Below are positions 17,905-26,821 of a DNA stretch of 64,000 nt, piece by piece. The stretch is from Phycisphaeraceae bacterium. GTDB lineage: Bacteria; Planctomycetota; Phycisphaerae; Phycisphaerales; UBA1924. The notes below the pieces were generated by a model, which was not told the origin of the DNA, made no database searches, and was given only the letters and a program-made list of their open reading frames with translations. Position numbers and translations under genes: made by a program. The stretch is from positions 434,001 through 498,000 of the forward strand of contig JAHBXI010000002.1 in assembly GCA_019636515.1 (NCBI GenBank). Reading direction: 5' to 3'. Within the stretch, counting starts at the first letter, position 1, and every line of letters begins with the position of its first letter.

Positions 17905-19986
17905 ATGTCGAACAACGTTGCCTCTCACGCTTCCGCGGCCGGGGTCGGGCACCATCACGACTTCAATCCGGACCATGCCCGCGAGGGGCTCGCCTGCTGC
18001 TCGCACCACGAGATCGAGATCGAGCGGTACATCATGCTCTGCCTGGTGGGGTGCGTGCTGCTGCTTTCGACGTGGATCGTGCAGATCCTGGGCCTGACGG
18101 ACGATCACGTGGCGGTGATCCCCGCGGCGATCGGGGCGGTGGTGATGGGGATCCCGCTGTTCACGGCGGCGATCAAGGAACTCAGGACGGGCCTGCTCTC
18201 GAGTTCGACGCTCGCCGCCTTGGCGATCCTGGCCGCGCTGGCGACGGGGCAGTTCGTGGCGGGCGGCTGGCTGGCGTTCATCCTGGTGATCTTCGGGCAG
18301 TTGGTGCGGCGGTCGGCTTCGGGCGCGCAGCGTGCGATCCAGGAACTGGTCCAGTTGACGCCCGACACGGCCCGGCTGGTCGAGAACGGGCAGGAGCGAG
18401 AGATCCGTCTCGCGGAGGTGAAGGTCGGCTCGCTGGTTCGAGTGCGCGCCGGAGAGAATCTGCCGGTGGACGGCAAGGTGGTGACGGGCCGGTCAACGGT
18501 GAACCAGGCCTCGCTGACGGGCGAGGCGGTCCCGGTCGAGGTGGCCGTGGGCGACCTGGTGTATGCCGGCACGACCAACCTCACGGGCGGCCTTGACATC
18601 TCGGTCACCCAGGTCGGCGAGGACACGACGATCGGCAAGGTGACGCAGTTGATCCGGCAGGCCGAGCAGAGCCGCACGCCGCGGCAGATGCTCATCGAGC
18701 AGGTGTCGCGATTCTTCGTGCCCGTCGTGCTGAGCGTGACGGCGGTGGTGTGGTTCCTGATGAGCCAGTCCGAGAATCCGGCGACGCGCGAGCAGGCGGC
18801 GACGACGGCCGTGACGGTCCTGGTGGTGGCCTGCCCGTCGGCTCTGCTGCTGGCCAGCCCCAGCGCGATGCTCGCGGCGTTCGCGGCGGCGGCACGCCTG
18901 GGCATCCTCATCAAGCAGCCCGCGTATCTCGAGGGAGCCGCGAACGTCAACGCGGTGGTCTTCGACAAGACCGGGACGATCACCACCGGCAAGTTCCAGG
19001 TCACCAAACTCGCCCCGGCGACGGGGGTGGACGGCGCCGAACTGCTGGCCGCCGCGGCCAATGCCGAGCAGAACTCCAACCATCCTCTGGCGCAGTCCAT
19101 CCTGGCGACGGCGACCGCGGCCAAGATCACGCCCGATGCCACCCAGGACTACGAGGAGATCCACGGCCGTGGCGTCCGCGCCCGCACCACGATGGGCGAA
19201 TTGTGCGTCGGCCGGGCGAGTTGGCTGCTCGAACTCAGCCCCGGCATCAAGTCCGAGATTGACAAGGTCGAGGACCAGATCGAGGGACGTTCAAGTGTTC
19301 ACGTGATGCGCAACGGCCGTTACCTGGGCGCCGTGGGCCTCGAGGACACGGTGCGCCCCAACACGCGGGCGGTGATTGCCCGCCTTCGCGAGCAGGGGGT
19401 CAAGCAGGTCGCGATCTTTACCGGTGACCGGATGGCGGTCGCCCGGCGGGTGGGAGTCGCGGTCGGCGTCGACTCGATCGAGGCCGAGTGCCACCCCGAG
19501 GAAAAGCACGAACTGATCAAGGGGATGGTGCGGTCGGGGTACCGGACGTTGATGGTCGGCGACGGGATCAACGACGGGCCGTCGCTGGCGGCGGCGGACG
19601 TCGGCGTGGCGATGGGCCTGTCGGGGTCGGATATCGCGGCCAACTCGGCGGGCGTGGCGCTGATGAACGATGATCTTTCGCGGGTGCCGTTCCTGATCGA
19701 ACTTGCCCGTCGTTCACGCGCGATCATCGCGCAGAATATCGGGGCGTCGATCGTGATCGCGCTGGCGGGCCTGGCGGTGGCCGCGACCGGGACGCTCGCC
19801 CAGACCGGCGCGCTGGCCGTGCCGATCGCCGCGTTGTATCACTTCGTCGGCGACGTGTTCGTCGTCGGCAACAGTTTCAGGCTCTTCCGTTTCGGCGAGA
19901 GTTTCGTGACGGCCGAGGCGGACCAGCAGGCGGCTCAGAAGCGCCGAGCCGCGAGCATGAGAGGCCTGGCGGCCCAGACGGCGTGA
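17905..19986 (+). CDS. P1B-type heavy-metal-transporting ATPase
   Basis: Membrane ATPase that exports a transition metal. With ATG 17905 (GGAG nine bases upstream) the product is 693 residues. Motifs: TGE actuator loop in 'ASLTGEAVPVEV', intramembrane metal motif C310-P-S, phosphorylation site 'DKTGT' at D354, the P1B-specific H393-P in 'NSNHPLA', and hinge 'GDGINDGP' at 552-559. There is no N-terminal HMA domain; instead the first 50 residues hold 'GHHH' and 'CCSHH', which could bind metal. The transmembrane motif is CPS rather than CPC or SPC, so the metal cannot be assigned from sequence. The stop lies in an 18-bp tandem duplication. Confidence 0.9.
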   Translation: MSNNVASHASAAGVGHHHDFNPDHAREGLACCSHHEIEIERYIMLCLVGCVLLLSTWIVQILGLTDDHVAVIPAAIGAVVMGIPLFTAAIKELRTGLLSSSTLAALAILAALATGQFVAGGWLAFILVIFGQLVRRSASGAQRAIQELVQLTPDTARLVENGQEREIRLAEVKVGSLVRVRAGENLPVDGKVVTGRSTVNQASLTGEAVPVEVAVGDLVYAGTTNLTGGLDISVTQVGEDTTIGKVTQLIRQAEQSRTPRQMLIEQVSRFFVPVVLSVTAVVWFLMSQSENPATREQAATTAVTVLVVACPSALLLASPSAMLAAFAAAARLGILIKQPAYLEGAANVNAVVFDKTGTITTGKFQVTKLAPATGVDGAELLAAAANAEQNSNHPLAQSILATATAAKITPDATQDYEEIHGRGVRARTTMGELCVGRASWLLELSPGIKSEIDKVEDQIEGRSSVHVMRNGRYLGAVGLEDTVRPNTRAVIARLREQGVKQVAIFTGDRMAVARRVGVAVGVDSIEAECHPEEKHELIKGMVRSGYRTLMVGDGINDGPSLAAADVGVAMGLSGSDIAANSAGVALMNDDLSRVPFLIELARRSRAIIAQNIGASIVIALAGLAVAATGTLAQTGALAVPIAALYHFVGDVFVVGNSFRLFRFGESFVTAEADQQAAQKRRAASMRGLAAQTA

Positions 19987-20008
19987 TATCCCCAGACGGC
20001 GTGATATC
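19973..20008. repeat. Perfect 18-bp tandem duplication across a stop codon
   Basis: Two adjacent identical copies of CCCAGACGGCGTGATATC (19973-19990 and 19991-20008). The first copy contains the last codons and TGA stop of the P1B-ATPase gene, so the second copy is untranslated. This looks like a recent slippage duplication. Confidence 0.95.
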
Positions 20009-20039
20009 CAGGCCCCGGGGCGGGGTCCGGACGGCGTTC

Positions 20040-21446
20040 CTACAGCAGCGAGCCCGACAGGATGATGATCGCCATGCCCAGGTAAATGAGCGTCCCGGAG
20101 GCGTCCATCAGGGTCGCCACCATCGGGCTCGAAGCGGTCGCCGGATCGATGTTCAGCCGCTTGAGGATCAGCGGCAGGAGCGACCCCAGCAGGGTCCCCC
20201 AGATCACAACCCCGAAAACCGCGGCCCCGACCGTCATCCCGAGTTGGATCGGGAACTTCGTCTCGGGATGCTTCAGAAGCCTCGTGAAGAACTCGACGCA
20301 GATCACGCCCATGATGGACAACGTGGCGGCGAGCATCATCGCGGTGATCACCTCGCGACCGACGATCCGAAGCCAGTCGGCGCTGGTTACCTCACCCAGA
20401 GCCAGGGCGCGTGTCACGAGCGTCGCGGCCTGAGACCCCGAATTGCCGCCGCAGGAAATGACCAGCGGCAGGAAGACCGAGAGCACGGCGGCCCGCTCGA
20501 TCTGGTCCTGGAATGAACCCAGGACCAGGATCGTGATCGTCTGCCCGACAAACAGGACCGAGAGCCATATGCCTCGCTTGCGGAACATCTCGACGTGCCC
20601 GGTCTGGATGTACGGCGATTCGAGCGCCTGCATGCCGGCCATCTTCTGCATGTCCTCGGTGGCCTCCTGCTGGGCGACGTCGGCCACGTCGTCGTGGGTG
20701 ACGATGCCAAGAAGCACGCCGCGGGAATCGACCACGGGCAGCGCCGAGCGGTCGTACCGGGACATGAGCGCCACCGCCTCGGACTGGTCGTGGTCGGCTC
20801 GGAGCGTGACGAACTGGCGGTTGGTGATGTCGTCGATGGTCTGGTCGGGATCGGCCAGGAAGACCTGCCGAAGCCGGAGGTCGTCGATCAGCACGCCCTG
20901 GTCGTTGACGACGTACACGACGTTGATCGTCTCGGCGTCCCTGCCGTACCGGCGTATGTGGTCCAGGGACTGGCGGATGGTCCAGTCGGGCTTCACCCGT
21001 ATGTAGTCCGGGGTCATCAGGCGTCCGACCGAACGCGGGGGGTACCCCAGGATCGCCTGCGTGATCCTTCGAGACTCGGGTGAGAGCGACGCGACGAGGC
21101 GCTGCGCGACTTCGTGCGGAAGTTCGTCAAGGATCCTGGCGCGGTCATCGGCCGACATCCCCTCGACCACGCGGACCGCCTGCTCCTCCCCGAGTTTGGT
21201 GATCAACTGCTCCTGGAAATCCTGCGACAGATAGCCAAAGACCTCGCCGGCGTCGTCGCGGGGAAGAAACCGGAACGCCAGCGCCGCGTCGTCGGGTCCG
21301 AGTTCCGCGAGGATGTCGGCGATGTCGGCCGGGTGTACCCCCTCCAGCGCGTGGCGGAGTTCGCTGAACGCGCCCTCCCGCACGAGTTCCCGGATCTCGG
21401 GCTCGAGCAATTGGGCGCAGGGGCTCGTGGTGCCGGAGGGAGACAT
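20040..21446 (-). CDS. mgtE: Magnesium transporter MgtE
   Basis: Mg2+-gated magnesium channel of the inner membrane, 468 residues. The order is standard: cytoplasmic N domain of helical repeats (about 20-140), two CBS domains (about 145-270, including 'LMTPDYIRVKPDWTIRQSL' and 'LPVVDSRGVLLGIVTHDDV'), a connecting helix and five membrane segments from about 300 to the end, with the pore-region signature 'CGGNSGSQAATLVTRALALGE'. It converges with the P1B-ATPase gene with only 53 bp between them. Confidence 0.94.
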   Translation of the reverse strand: MSPSGTTSPCAQLLEPEIRELVREGAFSELRHALEGVHPADIADILAELGPDDAALAFRFLPRDDAGEVFGYLSQDFQEQLITKLGEEQAVRVVEGMSADDRARILDELPHEVAQRLVASLSPESRRITQAILGYPPRSVGRLMTPDYIRVKPDWTIRQSLDHIRRYGRDAETINVVYVVNDQGVLIDDLRLRQVFLADPDQTIDDITNRQFVTLRADHDQSEAVALMSRYDRSALPVVDSRGVLLGIVTHDDVADVAQQEATEDMQKMAGMQALESPYIQTGHVEMFRKRGIWLSVLFVGQTITILVLGSFQDQIERAAVLSVFLPLVISCGGNSGSQAATLVTRALALGEVTSADWLRIVGREVITAMMLAATLSIMGVICVEFFTRLLKHPETKFPIQLGMTVGAAVFGVVIWGTLLGSLLPLILKRLNIDPATASSPMVATLMDASGTLIYLGMAIIILSGSLL

Positions 21447-21536
21447 CCGGTCATATGAAAGCGCGGCGGGCCACCGGCAGCAAGGAACCTCATCGAGTTC
21501 TCTCGAAGAACGAGTTTCGTCCTTGCCTTGCCCGGG

Positions 21537-22493
21537 TCAGGGGCGTCCGGAGGTCCGACGGGCCAGGACGCGGTATTCCCCGTAGGCGTTGGGGTGGCTC
21601 TTGTGGTCGCTCGTACGGTCACGGATCGTCTCGAACCCCGTCCCGGAGAGCAGGTCCTTGATCGACGCCTGGGAGAAGGGGTTGGGGTGCAAGTGGTCCC
21701 GGTAGTCCATCAGGTCCACCAGGATCCACGCGAGCCCGCCGGGCCTGAGCACCCGGGCGCACTCCCGCAGGACTCGGGACGGGTCCTCGATATGGTCGAG
21801 GCAGTTCTCAAGGACCACCAGGTCCATGGCATCCGAAGGGATGGGGATGGATTCACCCGTCGCGGCCAGGAACACCACCCGGGACGTCTCGAACGCCCGG
21901 GGAACCAGGCCCTCGGTGATGAACCCCTCGGCCAGGGGGTCGAGCGCGACGGCCTGCTCCCATCGGACCAGTGAGATGGATGGAAGCGGCCCGGAGCCGA
22001 TCTCAAGGGCTCGGCGGGTGACGGCCCATGCCGCCAGCGCGTCGAGGGCGTCCCCCGATCCCTCGATCCCCAGGAACTCGACGAACTCGGTCATTCGGGT
22101 TTTCTGCCACCCGCCGTAGACCTCCTCGAAAGGCATGGCCCAGGTTGCCATGGCGTCCCGGCGCACCAGGGACTCCCAGAACCCCAGTTCGGATCGATAT
22201 TTCTCGGTCATCTCGGGTACGGGTTGTCCCAACTCATCGACGGCCGACCCGCGCAGGCCGCCGCGCCACACCGCCCCGGAAACCAGTCGGCGCTCCATCC
22301 GGGCCAGCAGGCGCTCGACGCGGTCCTGGAAACCCTGCACCGACGACCGCAGCCCGGCCAATTCGTGCTGATGGCGGGCAAGATGGTCGCACGTCGAGAG
22401 TGTGACGGCTTGCACCTGATCAAGCCGATCCACCACGTCCTTCATCGCGGGTCGCAAGGCTCGGTAGACGGTTTTTTTTAGGAACTCCCGCAT
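21537..22493 (-). CDS. SAM-dependent methyltransferase with N-terminal coiled coil
   Basis: 318-residue class I methyltransferase of methyltransferase-11 type. Residues 1-80 are predicted helical or coiled coil. The SAM fold begins near 'RALEIGSGPLPSIS' (motif I), followed by 'PSDAMDLVVLENCLDHIEDP' (motif II/III) and 'VLRPGGLAWI'. The product resembles methyltransferases encoded in glycan biosynthesis loci, but no sugar genes are adjacent, so the substrate is unknown. The start ATG 22493 lacks a nearby Shine-Dalgarno sequence and is divergent from phoU. Confidence 0.82.
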   Translation of the reverse strand: MREFLKKTVYRALRPAMKDVVDRLDQVQAVTLSTCDHLARHQHELAGLRSSVQGFQDRVERLLARMERRLVSGAVWRGGLRGSAVDELGQPVPEMTEKYRSELGFWESLVRRDAMATWAMPFEEVYGGWQKTRMTEFVEFLGIEGSGDALDALAAWAVTRRALEIGSGPLPSISLVRWEQAVALDPLAEGFITEGLVPRAFETSRVVFLAATGESIPIPSDAMDLVVLENCLDHIEDPSRVLRECARVLRPGGLAWILVDLMDYRDHLHPNPFSQASIKDLLSGTGFETIRDRTSDHKSHPNAYGEYRVLARRTSGRP

Positions 22494-22745
22494 GGATAGG
22501 CAGCAGTTACTCCTGGGCAGGCGCCTGATGCCGGGACGATAGGGTTGTTCGCCGGTTCGCACCGGCGGGTCCGCCCGCGGGAAGGTCCAAAAAAAGCGGC
22601 GGAGTTGCTGGCATTGGAGGCCGATTGGTTCGATGTCAGGAATAGCATGACAACTGCCAACCACAGGACCGGTCATCCAGGGCTGCTCGGCGGTTTGATC
22701 GGCCGATGGCGGCTCCCCCGTCCCGCGGACCTGAAAGGCTTTCCC

Positions 22746-23483
22746 GTGAACGATCCAGAGGTTCCAACTCCCGAACCCACCCCGACGCCGGGGCACAGCA
22801 TCTTCTTTGACCGCAAACTGGTCATGCTCAAGAGGCGGCTGGTCCGTGAGGCCACGGGTGCCATCTCGATGCTCGAGCGGGCGATCGACGCCCTGTGGAG
22901 GCTTGATCGCCAGGCCGCGGCCGAGGTCCGGCGTATCGACGACACCATCGATCGGGAAGAGGTGGAGATCGAGCAGGAGTGCTTCAACCTCCTGACGCTT
23001 CACCACGTCTTTGCGCGTGATTTTCGGGTGGTGGCCTTTGTCCTGAAGGTGAACCATGACATCGAGCGGGTCGCCGACCACGCGTCCTCGATCGCCAAGA
23101 TCGTCGGGAAGATCGAGGGCGACATCCCTCCCGCGTGGCCGACCTCGCTGATCGAACTCGGCCAGCGCGTCCCCGTCCGGTGCCATGAACTCCTGCGGGC
23201 CGTCCTGGACGAGGATGTCGAGGCCGCCCGGAGCCTGGTCGCCAAGGACAAGACCATCGACGGATTGGACGACCGGCTGTTCGGTGAGACCATCGACTTC
23301 ATGGGTCACGAGGGCGCCACTCCCGGCGGGCTGACCAACGGCCTTTTGATCTACCGGGCGGGGCGAGAACTCGAGCGGGTCGGCGACCTCATGAGCAACA
23401 TCGCCGAAGAGGTCATCTACCTCGCCACAGGCGACATCATCCGCCACTCCCACAAGCGCCCCGGGATCCAGAGGTCGGCCTGA
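22746..23483 (+). CDS. phoU: PhoU-like phosphate uptake regulator
   Basis: Cytoplasmic regulator that links the Pst importer to PhoR/PhoB signalling and limits phosphate uptake. The 245-residue product shows two PhoU three-helix bundles, each with the metal-binding E/DxxxD-type pattern: 'NHDIERVADHASSIAK' in the first and 'ARELERVGDLMSNIAEE'-type sequence in the second. GTG 22746 was chosen because it has AAAGG at a good distance and starts right before the first helix; the frame is open 201 bases upstream. It is separated from pstSCAB by about 12 kb, unlike the common pstSCAB-phoU order. Confidence 0.9.
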   Translation: MNDPEVPTPEPTPTPGHSIFFDRKLVMLKRRLVREATGAISMLERAIDALWRLDRQAAAEVRRIDDTIDREEVEIEQECFNLLTLHHVFARDFRVVAFVLKVNHDIERVADHASSIAKIVGKIEGDIPPAWPTSLIELGQRVPVRCHELLRAVLDEDVEAARSLVAKDKTIDGLDDRLFGETIDFMGHEGATPGGLTNGLLIYRAGRELERVGDLMSNIAEEVIYLATGDIIRHSHKRPGIQRSA

Positions 23484-23528
23484 CGCCGATCGGGGCGGGC
23501 CGGCGGCGTCCGCGATACCCTCCCCTCC

Positions 23529-24245
23529 ATGATCGACGCGGCGCGCGTCAGGCACCTGATGTTTGATTGCTACGGCACTCTCATTGACTGGGAGGCCGGG
23601 ATCCTTCGGGCGATCCGTCCGGTCCTTTCCGTCCACGGCGTGCGGACCTCGGACGAGGAGTTGCTCGAGAGGTACGCGCGGTCGGAGGCCGCCGTCGAAT
23701 CCGGGACGTACAGGCCCTACCGGGAGGTACTCGACCGCGTGATGGAGTCGATCGGGGTGTCGTACGGGCTGCGATTCGAGTCGCGGGAACGGGAGCGCCT
23801 GGCGGCTTCGGTCGGGGCGTGGCCGGCATTCCCGGACACGGCCCAGGCGCTGGCGCGGCTTGGCGAGCGGTTTACGTTGACGGTGGTCTCGAACGTTGAC
23901 GACGACCTGTTCGAAGGGTCACGCCAACGGCTCGAGTCGGCCGGGGCGCGGATCGATCGCCTGGTCAGCGCTCAACTCTGCCGGTCGTACAAACCCTCGC
24001 CGCGGAATTTCCGGGTGGCGCTGGCGCTGCTCGATGCCCCGGTTGAATCGGTCCTGCACGTCGCGCAGAGTCTGTACCATGACGTGGCTCCGGCGCGGCA
24101 GGCCGGGCTGACGACGGCGTGGATCAACCGCCGGCGCGGTAAGCCGGGGAGCGGGGCGACGCCCGCCGCCCGGGGCGTGATGCCTGATCTTGAACTGCCC
24201 GACCTTCGGTCGCTGGCGGACATGCTGTGCGGGCCGACGGCGTGA
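23529..24245 (+). CDS. HAD-superfamily hydrolase, haloacid-dehalogenase type II-like
   Basis: 238-residue HAD hydrolase. Motif I is 'FDCYGTLIDWE' with the nucleophile Asp and the dehalogenase-like Tyr instead of the more common GDG; motif II is 'VVSNVDDDL'; motif III is the Lys in 'RSYKPSPRNF'; motif IV is 'HVAQSLYHDVAPARQAGL'. This pattern is closest to L-2-haloacid dehalogenase and related phosphatases, and the substrate cannot be told. It follows phoU by 45 bp on the same strand and may be co-transcribed. Confidence 0.85.
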   Translation: MIDAARVRHLMFDCYGTLIDWEAGILRAIRPVLSVHGVRTSDEELLERYARSEAAVESGTYRPYREVLDRVMESIGVSYGLRFESRERERLAASVGAWPAFPDTAQALARLGERFTLTVVSNVDDDLFEGSRQRLESAGARIDRLVSAQLCRSYKPSPRNFRVALALLDAPVESVLHVAQSLYHDVAPARQAGLTTAWINRRRGKPGSGATPAARGVMPDLELPDLRSLADMLCGPTA

Positions 24246-24263
24246 GTATCGAGGACCGAAGCG

Positions 24264-25379
24264 TTATTTCGCCGACGCGAGAAGAGCGATGACGGCGACG
24301 ATCGCGGCAACGGCCAGGGCCGCCGCGGTGATCTTGATCCAACTCCACGGCCGCTCGCCTTGCACTTCTCCGGTGCGGGCGTTGACCAGGATGCGAAAGA
24401 CGCGGTCTTTGAATCGGTACGACCCGATCCAGATGGGCAGCAGGACGTGCTTGAAGGTGATGTCCCGGTAGTGAATCCGCCGTGACAGGATCCGCTGGGC
24501 ATCGCCGCCGATGTGCCGGCGGATCGTGGCGTCGATCTCGGGGGCCATCCGCGTCTTGGCGACGTCAAAGCCGGCCGCCAGGTCGATCTGATAGTTTTCC
24601 GCGAGAAACCCGGCGAGGTAATCGTCACGGTAGGGGGCGAGGGCCTTGAGGTCCCAGGGCTCGAGTTTGTGGGCGAAACGATCCGGCAGGGACCGGCTTG
24701 CCAGCACCAGCACGTCGTCGAAGGTGTTGTGGACGGTTCCCCAGGCCGGGGTCCAGCGGATGCGGCGCTCCATGCGCGTGCGTCGCTGCGGCTTGCCGTT
24801 GACCATCGTGGTGTACGAGACCGGGACGTAGTAGGCGTCGCCGCGAAACCCCGTGTACTGGGTATCGGTCGAGCAGTCGTACGTCCAGGCGGGGTAATAG
24901 ATCCCGCGGATCGCGCCGTCGATGTCGGCGAAGCGCTTGATCGCCGAGGGGGCGAACCACAGCGACGCGACCCACGAACGCACGCGGTCGGCCGCGGAGC
25001 GTCGCTCGATCGAGAACGGGAGCAGGGACCTGGGCTTGATGGCCCGCCGCGTGACCGACTGGAGGACAATGTTGCTCCGGCAGTACGGGCAGGAAAGCGA
25101 GGTGACGTTCGGCGGGCGGTCGATCTCGGCGGCGCAGGCGTCGCACTTGACGAGCGTGTGCTCGCAGTGCTCGGCGGCCGAATCGAGATCCCGCAGGACG
25201 ACTTCGAAGTCGAGTTCCTCGACAATCTCGGACGACCCCTCGATGGCGTTTTGGTGACCGCAAAAAGGGCACGCCAGGGCATCTTGCCCGGGCGAGAACT
25301 CGAGTTTGGCGCCGCAGCGCGCGCACGGGAATCGATTTCCCTCCAGCGCCGGCGGCGATGTCTCGATGGCCTCGCTCAT
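24264..25379 (-). CDS. TFIIB-type zinc-ribbon membrane protein (YdjG-like)
   Basis: 371-residue protein with two zinc ribbons at the N-terminus ('CARCGAKLEF...CPFCGHQN' and 'CDACAAEI...CPYCRSN'), a large middle region rich in aromatic residues, and one C-terminal membrane helix ('ITAAALAVAAIVAVIALLA'). This layout matches zinc-ribbon proteins such as Bacillus YdjG, which are commonly encoded next to SPFH-domain proteins, and that is the case here: the SPFH gene lies 103 bp upstream on the same strand. The function is unknown; membrane-stress or envelope maintenance is suggested only by the SPFH partner. Confidence 0.82.
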   Translation of the reverse strand: MSEAIETSPPALEGNRFPCARCGAKLEFSPGQDALACPFCGHQNAIEGSSEIVEELDFEVVLRDLDSAAEHCEHTLVKCDACAAEIDRPPNVTSLSCPYCRSNIVLQSVTRRAIKPRSLLPFSIERRSAADRVRSWVASLWFAPSAIKRFADIDGAIRGIYYPAWTYDCSTDTQYTGFRGDAYYVPVSYTTMVNGKPQRRTRMERRIRWTPAWGTVHNTFDDVLVLASRSLPDRFAHKLEPWDLKALAPYRDDYLAGFLAENYQIDLAAGFDVAKTRMAPEIDATIRRHIGGDAQRILSRRIHYRDITFKHVLLPIWIGSYRFKDRVFRILVNARTGEVQGERPWSWIKITAAALAVAAIVAVIALLASAK

Positions 25380-25482
25380 GCGTGGCGGTCCTGTGTGAAA
25401 GGCGACGGACCGTGCGGATGGCCGAACAAGGTCCTTCGGGAGAGGGAGCCATCCGGGAGTTGGAATCCCGCGGGAGTTTGAA

Positions 25483-26595
25483 TCACCCGTTCGGCAGGGG
25501 CGGGGGGGCCGATCCGGTGCCAAACAGAGCCGCGAGTCCGGGGACGGTTCCCGCGGCGGTCCATTGCGCCATGCCGGGTGTCCAGACGAGCGTTGCCTGG
25601 GTGAGTTCGCCCGAGCGAACCCGTGCCTGCAGTCCCGCCATGTCAAGCGGGCCGACCTGCTGCCCCCCGACGGCGAGGTGATACACGGGCATCGGAGGAG
25701 GCGCCGCCGGCCCGCTCGCGGGCGGGGGGTTGGCGGCCCCGGCCATCGCCCCGGCCATGGCCTGCCCCATGGCGATTCCGGCGCCGACGCCCACACCGGC
25801 GCCGGCCGCTCCGCCGGGGTTCTTCGCCGCGTCACCAAGCGCGTTGGCCGCCTGGAACTGGGTGAACCGGTTCATGTCGCCCAGCACGCCCATGCTCGTG
25901 CGCTTGTCGAGCATCTGCTCGACCTCGGGCGGCAGGGAGATGTTCTCGATCAACAGGGAAGGGACCTCGATGCCGTACTGCTCGAACTCGGGGCCGAGTT
26001 TGGCGAGCATCGCCGCCGCGAGCGAGTCGTAGTTGGCCGCCAGGTCGAGCGCGGGGATCTTGCCCTCGCCCAGGGTGTCGGCGAACCGAGAGACGATCAG
26101 GTTGCGCAACTGATCGGTGATCTCGTCGGTGGTGAAACGGGCGTCGGTTCCCACCGACGACCGGATCAGGTCCACCGGCTTGGCCACCCGGAGCACGTAC
26201 GTTCCAAAGGCCCGCAGGCGGACGGGTCCGAAGTCCGCGTCTCGGAGCATCACCGGGTTCTTCGTGCCCCACTTGAGGTCCGTGAATCGGCGGGTATTGA
26301 CAAAGTACACCTCGGCCTTGAACGGGCTTTCGAATCCGTACTTCCACCCCTTGAGTTTGCTCAGCAGCGGCAGGTTCTGCGTCGTCAGCGTGAACGTCCC
26401 GGGGAACTCGAAGACGTCGGCCACCTGGCCCTCGTTCACGAAGACCGCCGCCTGCGATTCGCGGACGACCAGCCTGGCTCCGTTCTTGATCTCGTTGTCG
26501 TGGCGCGGATACCTCCAGACGAGGGTGTCGCGCGTCGAATCCAGCCACTCGATGATGTCGATCAGTTCACCGCGGATGGCCTTCCAGATGCTCAT
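25483..26595 (-). CDS. SPFH-domain protein with GYF_2-like C-terminus (YdjI-like)
   Basis: 370 residues. The N-terminal SPFH/band-7-like domain (about 35-260) includes 'ESQAAVFVNEGQVADVFEFP' and 'SPFKAEVYFVNTRRFTDLKW'. A glycine/alanine-rich linker (about 270-310) follows, and the C-terminal 60 residues ('YHLAVGGQQVGPLDMAGLQ', 'TLVWTPGMAQWTAA') are a GYF_2-type domain. This is the 'virion core protein'-like SPFH family. A strong GGAGG precedes ATG 26595. It is first in a two-gene unit with the zinc-ribbon protein. The pair probably forms a membrane-associated assembly; this is inference from family context. Confidence 0.88.
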   Translation of the reverse strand: MSIWKAIRGELIDIIEWLDSTRDTLVWRYPRHDNEIKNGARLVVRESQAAVFVNEGQVADVFEFPGTFTLTTQNLPLLSKLKGWKYGFESPFKAEVYFVNTRRFTDLKWGTKNPVMLRDADFGPVRLRAFGTYVLRVAKPVDLIRSSVGTDARFTTDEITDQLRNLIVSRFADTLGEGKIPALDLAANYDSLAAAMLAKLGPEFEQYGIEVPSLLIENISLPPEVEQMLDKRTSMGVLGDMNRFTQFQAANALGDAAKNPGGAAGAGVGVGAGIAMGQAMAGAMAGAANPPPASGPAAPPPMPVYHLAVGGQQVGPLDMAGLQARVRSGELTQATLVWTPGMAQWTAAGTVPGLAALFGTGSAPPPLPNG

Positions 26596-26821
26596 GCGTC
26601 ACCTCCGTCGCGCCCAGAGTGCCCGATCAATCGCCGGAAGAACAGGCCAGCGGGAACGGCGAGGCCCGTGGCGCGTATTTATCGTAGTTCGTCCGTCGTG
26701 GTTTCGATGCAGGCCGTGCCGACCGGGCTCCGTTATGATCCCGCGGGCTCTCCGCGTCGATTCGAGCCCCGCCCTGGATCCCGTTCCGCCGCCCGCTCCG
26801 TCACTTGCCACGAGGTTTTGC

